Source of the DNA: Pseudomonas muyukensis
GTDB taxonomy: Bacteria > Pseudomonadota > Gammaproteobacteria > Pseudomonadales > Pseudomonadaceae
Assembly: GCF_019139535.1 (NCBI RefSeq)
Contig: NZ_CP077073.1
Span: 2,322,501-2,386,500, forward strand
DNA length: 64,000 bases
Reading direction: 5' to 3'
In this document: positions 38,160-47,713 of the stretch, in pieces
How positions within the stretch are numbered: the first letter of the stretch is position 1
Layout: the number at the start of each line of letters is the position of its first letter
Made by a program: the position numbers and the translations under genes
Notes under the pieces: model-generated
The model's database searches: none
What the model saw: the letters and a program-made list of their open reading frames with translations, nothing else
Told to the model about the DNA's origin: nothing

Positions 38160-39050
38160 TCAACCCCGGTTGCGTTGCAGGAAGTCCAGCAACACCGGGA
38201 AGTAGGCCTGGGGTTCCTCGTAGAAGGGCATGTGGCTGCTGTTGGGGAACACGTGCAGTTCGGCCCGGTCGTGCAGCGCCTGTTTCATGCGCATGGCGCA
38301 AGCCGGGGTCAGCTCATCGTGCTGGCCGGTGGTGATCAGCACTGGCATGTTGAACGCGGCCATCTGCTCGAGGCGGTTCCAGTCCTTGAGGTTGCCGATG
38401 TAGAGGAACTCGTTGGGGCCTTGCATGGCGGTGTAGGGCGCCATGTTCCAGTCGTCCAGCGAGCGCTTGACCGGCGCTGGCCATTCGTCCAGCCGGCACA
38501 CGTGGCGGTAGTTGAGCAGGGTGATGGCCGCCTGGTACTGCGGGTGGTCGAGGGTGCCCAGGGCCTCGTGGCGCTGCATCATCGCCACGGTTTCGCTGCC
38601 CAGCGCGCCGCGCAGGCGTTGCAGTTCGGTGATCAGGTGCGGGATGTCGCCGACAGTGTTTTCCAGGATCAGGCTTTTCAGCGCCTGCGGATGATGGATG
38701 GCGTACTCGATGGCCAGCCAGCCGCCCCAGGAATGCCCCAGCATGTGCACGCGCCCCAGGTCCAGGGCCTGGCGCACCTGCTCGACCTCGGCCACGTAGC
38801 GGGTGATGTCCCACAGGCTGTCGTCGTCGGGGCGGTCGGAGGCGCCGGTGCCCAGTTGGTCGAAGGCGACCACGCGGATGCCCTGGTCCTTGAGCCAGGC
38901 ATGGGCGTCGCGCAGGTAATCGCAGGGCAATCCAGGCCCGCCGTTGAGGCACAGCAGGACCTCGTCCCCCGCGCCAAAGCTGTACACCACGAGATTGTGG
39001 CCATCGACCGATACGTTGAACTGCTGGTCAGGTTGCATCTCACGCCACAT
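38160..39050 (-). CDS. proline iminopeptidase-family hydrolase heading the transporter operon
   Basis: This 296-residue S33-family alpha/beta hydrolase has the oxyanion motif NGGPG (36-40), FDQLGTGASDRP, nucleophile Ser107 in GHSWGG, and the C-terminal Asp and His in TTGQHDELTP and NSSHMPF. The family removes N-terminal proline or other residues from small peptides or amides. It is the first gene of the peptide-transporter operon and is divergent from the LuxR solo. A candidate regulator box lies 63 bases upstream. It is a clear paralogue of the second iminopeptidase at 40080 (both share RHVCRL, GPNEF and NSSHMP). Position matches aapA of the known PipR locus, as I recall it. Confidence 0.9.
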   Translation of the reverse strand: MWREMQPDQQFNVSVDGHNLVVYSFGAGDEVLLCLNGGPGLPCDYLRDAHAWLKDQGIRVVAFDQLGTGASDRPDDDSLWDITRYVAEVEQVRQALDLGRVHMLGHSWGGWLAIEYAIHHPQALKSLILENTVGDIPHLITELQRLRGALGSETVAMMQRHEALGTLDHPQYQAAITLLNYRHVCRLDEWPAPVKRSLDDWNMAPYTAMQGPNEFLYIGNLKDWNRLEQMAAFNMPVLITTGQHDELTPACAMRMKQALHDRAELHVFPNSSHMPFYEEPQAYFPVLLDFLQRNRG

Positions 39051-39112
39051 CGCTACTCTCCTGTTGGCAATGGTTTACAGCTATACCTAGCGCAGGAGAA
39101 TGCTCTGCCTAC

Positions 39113-39134
39113 AAGCTAGTGGTTCCTATAGGTT
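39113..39134 (-). promoter_or_regulatory. candidate PipR box upstream of the transporter operon and pipR
   Basis: On the minus strand the site begins AACCTATAGG and ends CACTAGCTT, an imperfect dyad about the length of a lux box. It matches the site at 40001-40021 at 16 of 21 ungapped positions. It lies 63 bases before the iminopeptidase start and 90 bases before pipR, so it could serve both directions. Confidence 0.6.
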
Positions 39135-39224
39135 TTGTCTGGCAGTCCCGCGCCGAGCCGTGGCATTCTACGTGGCGGATTTCAAGATGGAAATCCAACA
39201 GGGTGTTCACAGGGAGTGCAAGGA

Positions 39225-39986
39225 ATGCAGGCCAAGCTGGCTGACCTCAATACCCGTCTGGCCTCGGACAGCAGCCTGGACGAGCAGATGGACAGCGTCG
39301 CCGCCGCCGCGGCGCAACTGGGCTTCGATGCCCTGGTGTACGACTACAGCCCGGTGCCGCTGGATCACGTCGGCGAGCTGATCACCCCCAGCGTTGTGCG
39401 TTTGCGCCAGACCCCGAGGGACTGGCAGGACCTGTGGTGCACCGAGGGCTTCTACCAGATCGACCCGGTGCAGCAGTTGGCCGTGTCGTCGGTCGCGCCG
39501 TTCACCTGGTCGTACCTGCCCAAGGGCGAGACTGTCCTGCAGCGCATGATCGACCAACGCCATGCCCCGGTGGTCGGCTACCTGCTCGATGCGCACCTGG
39601 CCTGTGGCGTGACCGTGCCGATCCACCTGCCCCGCGGCGGCCTGGCGACCCTCACCGGGTTGCGCCCCCAGGCCAGCCCGGCGGACCTGGAGGCGGCCCG
39701 GCACAGCCTCGCCGACTTCAGCCTGATCGCCCATGCCCTGCAGGAGGCCGCCCACCCCTTGCTCGACAAGGAAGCCGCCAGCCGCGTCATCCGCCTGACC
39801 CGGCGCGAGGTCGAATGCCTGCGCTGGGCCGCCGAGGGCCTGACTGCCGGGGAAATCGCCGAGAAGCTCTGCCGCTCGCTGGCCACGGTGTCGCTGCACC
39901 TGACCTCGGCGATGCACAAGCTGGGGGCGAAGAACCGGGTGCAGGCGGTGGCCAGGGCGGTGCACTACCGCTTGCTCGACCGCTGA
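39225..39986 (+). CDS. pipR: LuxR solo of the plant-responsive PipR/OryR group
   Basis: This 253-residue regulator has an N-terminal autoinducer-type domain and a C-terminal LuxR HTH (LTRREVECLRWAAEGLTAGE). No luxI gene is nearby. Using TraR numbering, Y61 is replaced by Trp (Trp71 here) and D70, P71 and W85 are kept (Asp80, Pro81, Trp95). W57 is retained (Trp67), whereas most members of this group carry Met there. Members of the group respond to plant compounds rather than acyl-homoserine lactones and activate neighbouring iminopeptidase genes. The ATG at 39225 has an AGGGAG upstream. Flanking iminopeptidases and peptide transporter match the published PipR locus layout. Confidence 0.85.
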   Translation: MQAKLADLNTRLASDSSLDEQMDSVAAAAAQLGFDALVYDYSPVPLDHVGELITPSVVRLRQTPRDWQDLWCTEGFYQIDPVQQLAVSSVAPFTWSYLPKGETVLQRMIDQRHAPVVGYLLDAHLACGVTVPIHLPRGGLATLTGLRPQASPADLEAARHSLADFSLIAHALQEAAHPLLDKEAASRVIRLTRREVECLRWAAEGLTAGEIAEKLCRSLATVSLHLTSAMHKLGAKNRVQAVARAVHYRLLDR

Positions 39987-40000
39987 TCGGTGAAAAGCAA

Positions 40001-40021
40001 AACCTAGAGAAGTCACTAGTT
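40001..40021 (+). promoter_or_regulatory. candidate PipR box upstream of pipA
   Basis: The site begins AACCTAGAG and ends CACTAGTT, with CTAG half-sites at both ends (40004-40007 and 40016-40019) as an imperfect dyad. It is like the site at 39113-39134 at 16 of 21 positions and in the same orientation relative to its peptidase gene, 58 bases before the ATG. Confidence 0.6.
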
Positions 40022-40079
40022 ATGCCCCGCCGCGCATAGGGCTAAGGTGTGCCCCATGATTCGCACGGAGCCCGATGAA

Positions 40080-40979
40080 ATGGAACTCATCAAATCGCGT
40101 GAAGGTTTCGCCCCGTTCGGCGAGTACCAGACCTGGTATCGCGTCACCGGTGACCTGGCCTGTGGCCGCACCCCGCTGGTCATCCTGCACGGCGGCCCGG
40201 GCTGCACCTACGACTATGTCGATGCCTACAAGGACGTCGCGGCTGGCGGCTACCCGGTCATCCACTACGACCAGCTGGGCAATGGCCGCTCGACCCACCT
40301 GCCGCACAAGCCGGCCGCGTTCTGGACCGTGAAGCTGTTCCTGGAAGAGCTCGACAACCTGCTCGAGCACCTGGGCATTGGCGATCGCTATGCGCTGCTG
40401 GGCCAGTCCTGGGGCGGCATGCTCGCCAGCGAACACGCGGTGCGGCGTCCGGCGGGGCTGCGTTGCCTGGTGATCGCCAACTCGCCGGCCGACATGCGCA
40501 CCTGGGTGCAGGAGGCCAACCGCCTGCGCGAGGCGCTGCCCAAGGACGTCCAGGACACCTTGCTGCGCCACGAGGCGGTCGAGGACTACACCGCCGCCGA
40601 CTACATCGCCGCCACCCGGGTGTTCTACGACCGCCATGTGTGCCGGCTGCAGCCCTGGCCTGACGAGGTGGCGCGAACCTTCGCCCAGGTGGAGGCAGAC
40701 CCGACCGTGTACCACGCCATGACCGGGCCCAACGAGTTTCATATCATCGGCACCACCAAGGACTGGACCATCGTCGACCGCCTGGGCCAGATCAACGTGC
40801 CCAGCCTGTTGATTTCCGGGCGCTACGACGAAGCCACGCCGCTGGTGGTCAAGCCGTACCTGGACCTGATCCCGGGGATCCGCTGGGCCTTGTTCGAGAA
40901 TTCCAGCCACATGCCCCATGTGGAAGAGCGCGTGGCGTGCATGGGCACGGTGGTCAAGTTCCTCGACGAGAATCTCTGA
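40080..40979 (+). CDS. pipA: proline iminopeptidase PipA-like
   Basis: This 299-residue S33 peptidase has HGGPG (37-41), [10 protein letters not shown], nucleophile Ser110 in GQSWGG, and Asp and His in SGRYDEATP and NSSHMPH. The ATG at 40080 has GGAG nine bases upstream and gives the usual N-terminus ([20 protein letters not shown]). An ATG at 40056 would add eight residues. It directly follows the LuxR solo, as pipA does in plant-associated pseudomonads, and carries a candidate box upstream. A clear terminator follows. Confidence 0.9.
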   Translation: MELIKSREGFAPFGEYQTWYRVTGDLACGRTPLVILHGGPGCTYDYVDAYKDVAAGGYPVIHYDQLGNGRSTHLPHKPAAFWTVKLFLEELDNLLEHLGIGDRYALLGQSWGGMLASEHAVRRPAGLRCLVIANSPADMRTWVQEANRLREALPKDVQDTLLRHEAVEDYTAADYIAATRVFYDRHVCRLQPWPDEVARTFAQVEADPTVYHAMTGPNEFHIIGTTKDWTIVDRLGQINVPSLLISGRYDEATPLVVKPYLDLIPGIRWALFENSSHMPHVEERVACMGTVVKFLDENL

Positions 40980-41009
40980 GGTTCGCGGCGTCCAATGGTT
41001 TCCCTCTTG

Positions 41010-41048
41010 CAGGCCTGCTCGGTTGCTATCCGGCAGGCCTGAATTTTT
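41010..41048 (+). terminator. rho-independent terminator of pipA
   Basis: The palindrome CAGGCCTG at 41010-41017 is repeated at 41034-41041 and followed by AATTTTTTG, giving a hairpin with a 16-base loop. Confidence 0.75.
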
Positions 41049-41098
41049 TGTGGCTTGGGGTGATTGGGTTGCCAAATGTTTGCCGTGAGGTTTGCAGT

Positions 41099-41219
41099 GC
41101 CTGTGAGATCGAGCGCCGCGCGGGGCGCTCGATCTCCGCGTTCAGAGGTGTCCGTCGTTAGCTATGCAGCGCCTATGAAACCGAGCGCCGCGCGGGCGGC
41201 GCTCGATAGGCGCGCCAGC
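41099..41219. repeat. Palindromic repeat shared with the centre of element B
   Basis: CGAGCGCCGCGCGGGGCGCTCG, shown here as CGAGCGCC...GGCGCTCG, occurs twice as hairpins around TTCAGAGGTGTCCG and GCTATGCAGCGCCTATGAAA. The same block stands at about 43735-43815 inside element B (TTCAGAGGTGTCCGCCGTTA). The remaining part of the 41000-41386 gap holds the pipA terminator and a candidate PsrA site. Confidence 0.8.
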
Positions 41220-41287
41220 GCGAATCTTCAGGCAAGCCCATGCACGCGATGATCATCAACTTGTAACTTTCGATCATTGAGCGCGTT

Positions 41288-41301
41288 CAAACGCCTGTTT
41301 A
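41288..41301. promoter_or_regulatory. candidate PsrA operator upstream of fadH
   Basis: CAAAC-GCCT-GTTTA matches the PsrA consensus (G/C)AAAC-N2-4-GTTT(G/C) except at the last base. PsrA is the fatty-acid-responsive TetR repressor of beta-oxidation genes in Pseudomonas. The site lies 86 bases before the fadH ATG. Confidence 0.5.
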
Positions 41302-41362
41302 ATGTCAACCACAGACAAACGACGGGCCCCGCCGCACAGGAAGAGGCGCCCGCATCCCGTGA

Positions 41363-43423
<2,061 letters not shown>

Positions 43424-43569
43424 GCGCCTGCCATCGCGGGGCAAGCCTGCGATGGCATTCACCCCCCAATAACATCTTCAGCCGCGCGGGCGGGGCGAAG
43501 TCATTGGGGGGCTATCAGCTGTACAAAGTCAAAGTCAAAGTCAATCGGCGTGGGTATTCACTGATGTAA

Positions 43570-43936
43570 GCGCATTCATAGGCTATATCGACGCTTAGTC
43601 ACCTTTTCGCCTTTACGGCCAGCCCTTTCAAGGTCTTGGGTGCGAGGGCCACGAGGTGTCTGCCTAGATCCATGCGGCGACTGGCGGCCTTGATGCGGTC
43701 CTTTCCCTGGTGTCTGTCTGGGGAGGGGGTTGGCCTTCAGAGGTGTCCGCCGTTAGCTATGCAGCGCCTATGAAATCGAGCGCCGCCCGCGCGGCGCTCG
43801 ATCTGATAGGCGCTACAAGGGTTGTGGCGGGCCCCTGGCGGCCTTCATGCCGCCGACCCTCGCGCCTAAAGACCTTGAAAGGGCTGGCCGTAAAGGCGAA
43901 AAGGTGACTATGCGTCGTCATAGCCAATGAATGCGC
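43570..43936. repeat. Inverted-repeat element B with ~80-bp arms
   Basis: Left arm 43570-43648 and right arm 43857-43936 are near-perfect inverted copies, opening GCGCATTCATAGGCTATATC and running through GTCACCTTTTCGCCTTTACG to GGTCTT. The outer ~45 bases are the same family as the ends of element A. The 208-base centre contains the palindromic block also found at 41099-41219. No coding sequence is credible in 43424-44109, and no clear target duplication is seen. A REP half-site lies at about 43434-43456. Confidence 0.88.
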
Positions 43937-44007
43937 CTATAGCTTTCAAAACCCACGCTCTGAAATTCAAACTCAAATTCGGTCGACTTTCTACAGGTGT
44001 AAACTGC

Positions 44008-44073
44008 GGCGGGTTACTTTGGCCGCAACACGCCGTCCGCGACCAAAGTATTCAAAGCCGTTGGCGCTCCATT
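44008..44073. repeat. Fragment related to the arms of element A
   Basis: GCGGGTTACTTTGG ... CCAAAGTATTCAAAGCCG and GGCGCTCCATTCTCC parallel GCGGGTTACTTTGG ... CCAAAGTAACCAAAGCCG and GCGCTCCATTCATCC at 12741-12795. The stem is kept in part and the loop is longer. Confidence 0.75.
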
Positions 44074-44109
44074 CTCCGATCAAGATCAAGATTCAAATCG
44101 CGGCGGCAT

Positions 44110-45438
44110 TTAGTTCTTCGCCTTCGAATGCCGCCAGCCCTGGTCAAAGAACGCAAACACCACGACCAACACCCCCGCCACCGCCAGGATCAACGCCACG
44201 CCATCGGTGGAGTGGGTCGCCGAACCTGCCACCAATGCCAACCCACCCAACGGCGCCAGCCCGCCCGCCACCGCGGTGCCCACCTCGCGCCCGGTGCCGA
44301 ACCCGGACGACCGCGTCTGCGTTGGAAACTGCCGGCTGAGGAACGACCCCTGCGGGGCGAACATCATCGGCGCAAGAATCCCCGTGCCCACGGCAATGGC
44401 CACATAGATCAACAACGGCTCGCCAGTCGACAGCAATTGCAGGAACGGATACGCAAACAACGCCGACAGCACGCCACCGAGCATCAGCACTGTCTTGCTG
44501 CTCCACTTGTCGCACAACCAGCCAAAGAACGGCACGGCAAAGATCGCCACCAGGCTGGCCAAGGTCACCGACAGCGAGGTGACATGCGCCTCGACACCCT
44601 TGAACTGGGTCAGGTAGGCCAACGAGAACGTCTTGAAGATATAACTCAGGGCGTTGTAGCCCACGGCCACGAAGAACACCACCGCCAGGCCCTTGAGGTC
44701 GTTCCTGAACAACAGCTTGAGCGGCGACACCTGCGGCTTGTCATCGGCCTGGTCCAGCTCCTTGAAGTCCGGCGTCTCCGGGATGCTCTTGCGCACCCAC
44801 AGGCCCACCGCCACCAGGGCGATACTGGCGATGAACGGGATGCGCCAGCCGCCGGCCAGCAGGAACTCGTTGCCGTTCATGGTCAGCAGGTACACCGTCA
44901 GCGACGACAACAGCAGGCCCAGGTTCAGCCCCAGCGCCGGCCAGGCACCCTGGCTGCCGCGCTTGCCTTCGCTGGCGTGCTCATACGAGGTCACCGCCGC
45001 GCCCGACAGTTCGGCGCCAGCGCCCAGGCCCTGGATGATGCGGATGATCACCAGCAGGATCGGCGCCCAGATGCCGATCGTGGCGTAGCCAGGGATCAAG
45101 CCGATCAGCATGGTGCACAGGCCCATCATGCAGAAGGTGATCACCAGCACGTGCTTGCGCCCGAAGCGATCGCCCAGGTAGCCGAACAGCACGCCACCGA
45201 ACGGACGGGCGATGAAGCCGATGGCGAAGGTGGAGAACGCCAGCAACGAGGCCACCGCCGGGTTGCTCGGGTCGAAGAAGACCTTCGAGAAGACGATCGC
45301 CGCCATGGTGGCGTACAAGTAGAAGTCATACCACTCCAGCATCGAGCCGAAGATGGTCGCCGCTGCCACCTTGCGCAGGCGCTTGCGTTGCTGTTCGGGG
45401 GTTTCGCTCGCGGCCAGGGCCGCCTCGTGTACCGACAT
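44110..45438 (-). CDS. MFS transporter of the metabolite:H+ symporter family
   Basis: This 442-residue twelve-helix permease has the MHS-family N-terminus ATIFGSMLEWYDFYLYATMA. The MFS loop 2-3 motif is GYLGDRFGRKHVLV. IIQGLGAGAELSGAAVTSYE and the SRQFPTQTRSSGFGTGREVG segment are typical of dicarboxylate/shikimate-type uptake carriers. It lies 46 bases after lhgO on the same strand and is probably co-transcribed. Context makes L-2-hydroxyglutarate or a related dicarboxylate the likely substrate. That is inference. Confidence 0.9.
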   Translation of the reverse strand: MSVHEAALAASETPEQQRKRLRKVAAATIFGSMLEWYDFYLYATMAAIVFSKVFFDPSNPAVASLLAFSTFAIGFIARPFGGVLFGYLGDRFGRKHVLVITFCMMGLCTMLIGLIPGYATIGIWAPILLVIIRIIQGLGAGAELSGAAVTSYEHASEGKRGSQGAWPALGLNLGLLLSSLTVYLLTMNGNEFLLAGGWRIPFIASIALVAVGLWVRKSIPETPDFKELDQADDKPQVSPLKLLFRNDLKGLAVVFFVAVGYNALSYIFKTFSLAYLTQFKGVEAHVTSLSVTLASLVAIFAVPFFGWLCDKWSSKTVLMLGGVLSALFAYPFLQLLSTGEPLLIYVAIAVGTGILAPMMFAPQGSFLSRQFPTQTRSSGFGTGREVGTAVAGGLAPLGGLALVAGSATHSTDGVALILAVAGVLVVVFAFFDQGWRHSKAKN

Positions 45439-45484
45439 GGGGGTTTTCCTTGTTGTCTTTGTAATTGTGGGTGCAGCGGGTGGT

Positions 45485-46678
45485 TCAGCGGGCCTTGAGG
45501 ATCTTCTCGGCGATCATCTGGCCGATGGGGATGGCCGAGGTGGCGGCTGGTGACGGCGCATTGCACACATGCACCATGCGCGGCGTCTCGGCGAACAGGA
45601 AGTCATGCACCAGGGTGCCGTCGCGCATCACCGCCTGGGCGCGGATGCCGGCCTCATAAGGCAGCAGGTCCGCGACCTCGAGCGAGGGGCAGTACTTGCG
45701 GCACTGCTCCAGGTAGCCGCGCTTGAACAGCGAGTTCTTCATCTCGCGGGTGCCGGAACCCAGGTTGTTCCAGAGGGTTTTCCAGAAGCCTGGGAAGCCT
45801 GCGTACTCGGCCACGTCGCGCCAGTTCACCGCGAACTTGCGGTAGTTCTCCCGGCCGAACCCGAGCACCGCGTTGGGGCCGACGGTGACGCTGCCGTCGA
45901 TCATGCGGGTCAGGTGCACGCCGAGGAACGGCAGCTCAGGGTCGGGGATCGGGTAGATCAAGTGGTTGACGATCTGGTTCTTGCTCGCCGGCAGGCGGTA
46001 GTACTCGCCGCGGAAGGGGATGATCTGGTGGTCGATCTGCACCCCGGCCAGGCGCGCCAGGCGGTCGGACTGCAACCCGGCGCAGGCCACCAGCTGGCGA
46101 GCGCGCCAGGTGTGGCTGTCGGTGCCGATGGCGACATGGTCGGCATGCTCCTGGATGGCGCGCACGGCGGTGCACAGCCGCACCTCGCCGCCGGCCTGGC
46201 GGATCACCTTGGCCATGGCATCGCACACCTGGGTGTAGTCGACGATGCCGGTGGCATCGAGGAACAACGCGCCCTTGCCGACGATGTTCGGCTCCCGTTC
46301 GCGCAGGGCGCCGGCATCCAGGCGCTCGACTTTCAGGCCATTGAGTTGCGAGCGCTGGTACAGCGCCTGCATGCGCTGCACCTCCAGGTCGTTGGAGGCC
46401 ACCAGCAGCTTGCCGCAGACCTCGAAGGCGATGCCATGCTCGCTGCAGAAGTCCTTGGTGGCCTGGGCGCCGCGCTTGCACAGCTCGGCCTTGAGGCTGC
46501 CCGGGGCGTAGTAGATGCCGGCATGGATCACGCCGCTGTTGTGGCCGGTCTGGTGGCGGCCGAGGCTGGCCTCCTTCTCGAGAATCAGCAACGAGGCGCC
46601 GGGACGCTGCGCGAGCAGGGCCATGGCAGTGGCGAGGCCGACGATGCCGCCGCCGATGATGCAGTAGTCGTAGGTCAT
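45485..46678 (-). CDS. lhgO: L-2-hydroxyglutarate oxidase/dehydrogenase LhgO
   Basis: This FAD-dependent DAO-family enzyme oxidises L-2-hydroxyglutarate to 2-oxoglutarate at the membrane. The 397-residue protein opens YDYCIIGGGIVGLATAMALL (FAD-binding motif). LGRHQTGHNSGVIHAGIYYA, the LhgO signature, follows. TRMIDGSVTVGPNAVLGF and VCNAPSPAATSAIPIGQMIA lie in the substrate and C-terminal FAD regions. A TTGTCAGACTA half-matched palindrome lies 45 bases upstream, close to the GntR gene. csiD, a frequent partner, is absent here. Confidence 0.92.
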   Translation of the reverse strand: MTYDYCIIGGGIVGLATAMALLAQRPGASLLILEKEASLGRHQTGHNSGVIHAGIYYAPGSLKAELCKRGAQATKDFCSEHGIAFEVCGKLLVASNDLEVQRMQALYQRSQLNGLKVERLDAGALREREPNIVGKGALFLDATGIVDYTQVCDAMAKVIRQAGGEVRLCTAVRAIQEHADHVAIGTDSHTWRARQLVACAGLQSDRLARLAGVQIDHQIIPFRGEYYRLPASKNQIVNHLIYPIPDPELPFLGVHLTRMIDGSVTVGPNAVLGFGRENYRKFAVNWRDVAEYAGFPGFWKTLWNNLGSGTREMKNSLFKRGYLEQCRKYCPSLEVADLLPYEAGIRAQAVMRDGTLVHDFLFAETPRMVHVCNAPSPAATSAIPIGQMIAEKILKAR

Positions 46679-46722
46679 GCAGTTGTACCTTGGAATTCTT
46701 GTCGGTGAATCTGCTTATCAGG

Positions 46723-46733
46723 TTGTCAGACTA
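46723..46733. promoter_or_regulatory. candidate LhgR operator before lhgO
   Basis: TTGTCAGACTA lies within TCAGGTTGTCAGAC (46718-46731), a 14-base string that recurs exactly before the GntR gene. It has one mismatch from a perfect palindrome and lies 45 bases upstream of the lhgO ATG. Confidence 0.65.
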
Positions 46734-46783
46734 ACTAGTGCGCGTGAAAGCCTCGCCAGGCTGCGATGGGGTTTTCTCCGGGG

Positions 46784-47494
46784 TCAGTCGAGGGCGGGGA
46801 GGTCGAGTTTCAGGCGTTGCGCCGAGGCGCGCAGGTGGGCTTCGGCACAGGTCGCCGCTGCCTGGCGGTCGCCGGCGGCGATAGCCTGGTACAGCGCTCG
46901 GTGCTCGCGCAGGGCATCGGCCGAACCGCCCACCGCCGCAGTGGCGGAGTTTTCCCAGGCGGTGCGGCGCGCGGCGGCCAACTGGCCGCCGAGGAAATCA
47001 TGGAAGGCGACGAAGTAGTCGTTCTTGCTGGCTTCGGCAATGGCACGGTGGAAGGCCACATCGGCGGCCGAGGCGCTGGCAAAGTCGCTGCGCGGGTCTT
47101 CCATGGTGCCCAGGGCCGCGTCCATGCGCTCGAGGTCGTCGGCGTCGCGGCGGCGGGCGGCGATGGCGGCGGCCTGGGTCTCGATCCACAGGCGCATCTC
47201 GAACATCTGCACCAGATCCGGTGTGCGCCCTTGGCTGCCAGGGAAGCGGAATACCGTGCCGCTGGGGGTCTGCGAGATATACGAGCCGAGCCCGCGGCGG
47301 GCGATCAGCACCCCGTCGGCCTTGAGCTGGGCCACCGCCTCGCGTACCACCGAGCGACTGACGTTGAGCTGTTCGGCCAGTTGCTGTTCGGTGGGCAGGC
47401 GCGATTCGGCGGCCAGGCGGCCGGAATCGATTTCGGCGCGGATGGCGCCGACGACGCGTTCGACGAGGGTGTCGGGGCGCTGGAGCTCGAGCAT
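46784..47494 (-). CDS. lhgR: GntR/FCD-family regulator, probable LhgR
   Basis: This 236-residue regulator has an N-terminal GntR winged HTH (RLPTEQQLAEQLNVSRSVVR, then EAVAQLKADGVLIARRGLGS) and a C-terminal FCD all-helical domain with metal/ligand histidines (DVAFHRAIAEAS, EHRALYQAIAAGD). It sits upstream of lhgO on the same strand. LhgR is the known L-2-hydroxyglutarate-responsive repressor of lhgO in P. putida. Identity as LhgR is by position and family. The ATG at 47494 is preferred to the TTG at 47500. A perfect palindrome 25 bases upstream suggests autoregulation. Confidence 0.8.
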   Translation of the reverse strand: MLELQRPDTLVERVVGAIRAEIDSGRLAAESRLPTEQQLAEQLNVSRSVVREAVAQLKADGVLIARRGLGSYISQTPSGTVFRFPGSQGRTPDLVQMFEMRLWIETQAAAIAARRRDADDLERMDAALGTMEDPRSDFASASAADVAFHRAIAEASKNDYFVAFHDFLGGQLAAARRTAWENSATAAVGGSADALREHRALYQAIAAGDRQAAATCAEAHLRASAQRLKLDLPALD

Positions 47495-47518
47495 GGACAA
47501 AGGTTCTTGTAAGTCAGG

Positions 47519-47529
47519 TTGTCAGACAA
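47519..47529. promoter_or_regulatory. candidate LhgR operator before lhgR
   Basis: TTGTCAGACAA is a perfect 11-base palindrome of the TnGTnnnACnA form used by FCD-type GntR proteins. It lies in the 14-base string TCAGGTTGTCAGAC (47514-47527) shared with the lhgO upstream region. Confidence 0.7.
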
Positions 47530-47577
47530 TGCCTGTGTCGAGCGTGGCCTGTCAATGTCCCGAAGCCTTGCGCGCTC

Positions 47578-47697
47578 CCTGTAGGAGTGGCCTTGTGTCG
47601 CGAAAGGGGAGCGAAGCGCCCTGGGATATCAGCACCAAGGCAAAGATTGCTGGGGCCGCTTCGCGGCCCTTTCGCGACACAAGGCCGCTCCTACAGG
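47578..47697. repeat. REPIN, CTGTAGGAGCG family
   Basis: CCCTGTAGGAGTGGCCTTGT and the inverted GGCCGCTCCTACAGGG bracket two CGAAAGGG/CCCTTTCG hairpins. It separates the lhgR promoter from the gene at 47714. Confidence 0.9.
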
Positions 47698-47713
47698 GGG
47701 GCGATGTCTTGGC

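Noticed and set aside
47519..47529. TTGTCAGACAA as a terminator stem
   Set aside because: The centre is a single base and there is no U-tract. It lies in a promoter region and matches an operator better.
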